Positions 5,058 through 5,224 of a stretch of 5,224 nt of DNA are shown here, piece by piece. The DNA is from Phycisphaerae bacterium SM23_33 (lineage in GTDB: Bacteria; Planctomycetota; Phycisphaerae; SM23-33). Each line of letters begins with the position of its first letter. The stretch's first letter is position 1. The translations under genes were made by a program, and so were the position numbers. The notes beneath the pieces are model-generated. The model was not told the origin of the DNA. It saw nothing but the letters and a program-made list of their open reading frames with translations, and did not search any database. The stretch spans positions 1-5,224 of the forward strand of contig LJUF01000264.1 in NCBI GenBank assembly GCA_001303665.1. Direction: 5' to 3'.

Positions 5058-5224
5058 ATAGCCCCGGGCGCCAGCCCGGGGCGGGAGCGCGCGGTGACCA
5101 TAGCCCCGGGCATGACCCTGGGGCGCCAGGGCGCGGTGACCATAGCCCCGGGCGCCAGCCCGGGGCGGCAGCGTGCGGTGACCATAGCCCCGGGCACGAC
5201 CCTGGGGCGCTAGCGCGCGGTGAC
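5058..5224. repeat. Tandem 42-bp repeat array with two alternating subtypes (runs off the edge)
   Basis: Four contiguous units begin with ATAGCCCCGGGC at 5058, 5100, 5142 and 5184 and end with GCGGTGAC(C); the fourth lacks its last base at the window edge. Units 1 and 3 (subtype A) differ from each other at 2 positions, units 2 and 4 (subtype B) at 3, and A from B at about 8, so the true period is an 84-bp A-B dimer. Every unit holds a 22-nt hairpin directly after ATA: in A, GCCCCGGGC and GCCCGGGGC pair perfectly across a 4-nt loop; in B the pairing is kept over 8 positions with one G-T (G-U in RNA) pair. A short tag followed by a GC-rich palindrome recalls REP/BIME elements, but no transposase is visible. 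Confidence 0.85.

Noticed and set aside
4968..5213. An 81-codon plus-strand frame reading through the repeats as 14-residue units (AVTIAPGASPGRQR-like)
   Set aside because: The 42-bp unit is a multiple of three, so any frame through it repeats. There is no SD, a TAG inside the fourth unit ends it, and the conserved feature is the DNA hairpin rather than a protein pattern.
5058..5224. CRISPR array
   Set aside because: The units are contiguous without unique spacers, and differences between units fall into two alternating types; no cas gene is present.

Overview
The window is GC-rich bacterial DNA with compact, well-spaced genes and strong Shine-Dalgarno (SD) sites of the AGGAG/AGGAGG type. 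Protein style (a multi-domain AXE1-like esterase, a GPHLNSFS-type iron-dependent alcohol dehydrogenase, a DTDIGDDIDD-type nucleoside hydrolase) and GC-rich hairpin repeats between genes suggest an environmental Planctomycetota-like genome (Phycisphaerae or relatives). That is an impression from family resemblance; no rRNA or marker gene is present to prove it.

Layout: (1) bases 1-1217, minus strand: the first 405 codons of an alpha/beta-hydrolase of the acetylxylan-esterase type, running off the left edge. (2) 1218-1565: a divergent intergenic region holding a good sigma70-like promoter for the esterase, several inverted repeats built on a recurring GTCGGRCG octamer, and a perfect 18-bp palindrome. 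(3) 1566-4865, plus strand: a probable three-gene operon with a stand-alone transketolase C-terminal subunit, an iron-type alcohol dehydrogenase and a nucleoside hydrolase. The last two are separated by 2 nt; the first two by 100 nt, which may hold a 20-codon leader ORF. (4) 4866-5224: a non-coding tail with a short 9-nt periodic repeat, a long imperfect inverted repeat, and at least four tandem 42-bp units alternating between two subtypes, each able to form a GC-rich hairpin. The array runs off the right edge.

How the genes may work together: nucleoside hydrolase would release ribose (or a similar sugar) from a nucleoside-like substrate, a transketolase would move two-carbon units between sugar phosphates, and the dehydrogenase would reduce or oxidise a small aldehyde or alcohol. 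Together with the divergent esterase this fits carbohydrate or nucleoside scavenging, but the substrate cannot be read from the sequence. No mobile-element gene, phage gene, CRISPR array or RNA gene was found. The most unusual points are the transketolase half-subunit with no N-terminal partner beside it, altered catalytic motifs in the dehydrogenase and hydrolase, the structured divergent promoter region, and the alternating hairpin repeat array.
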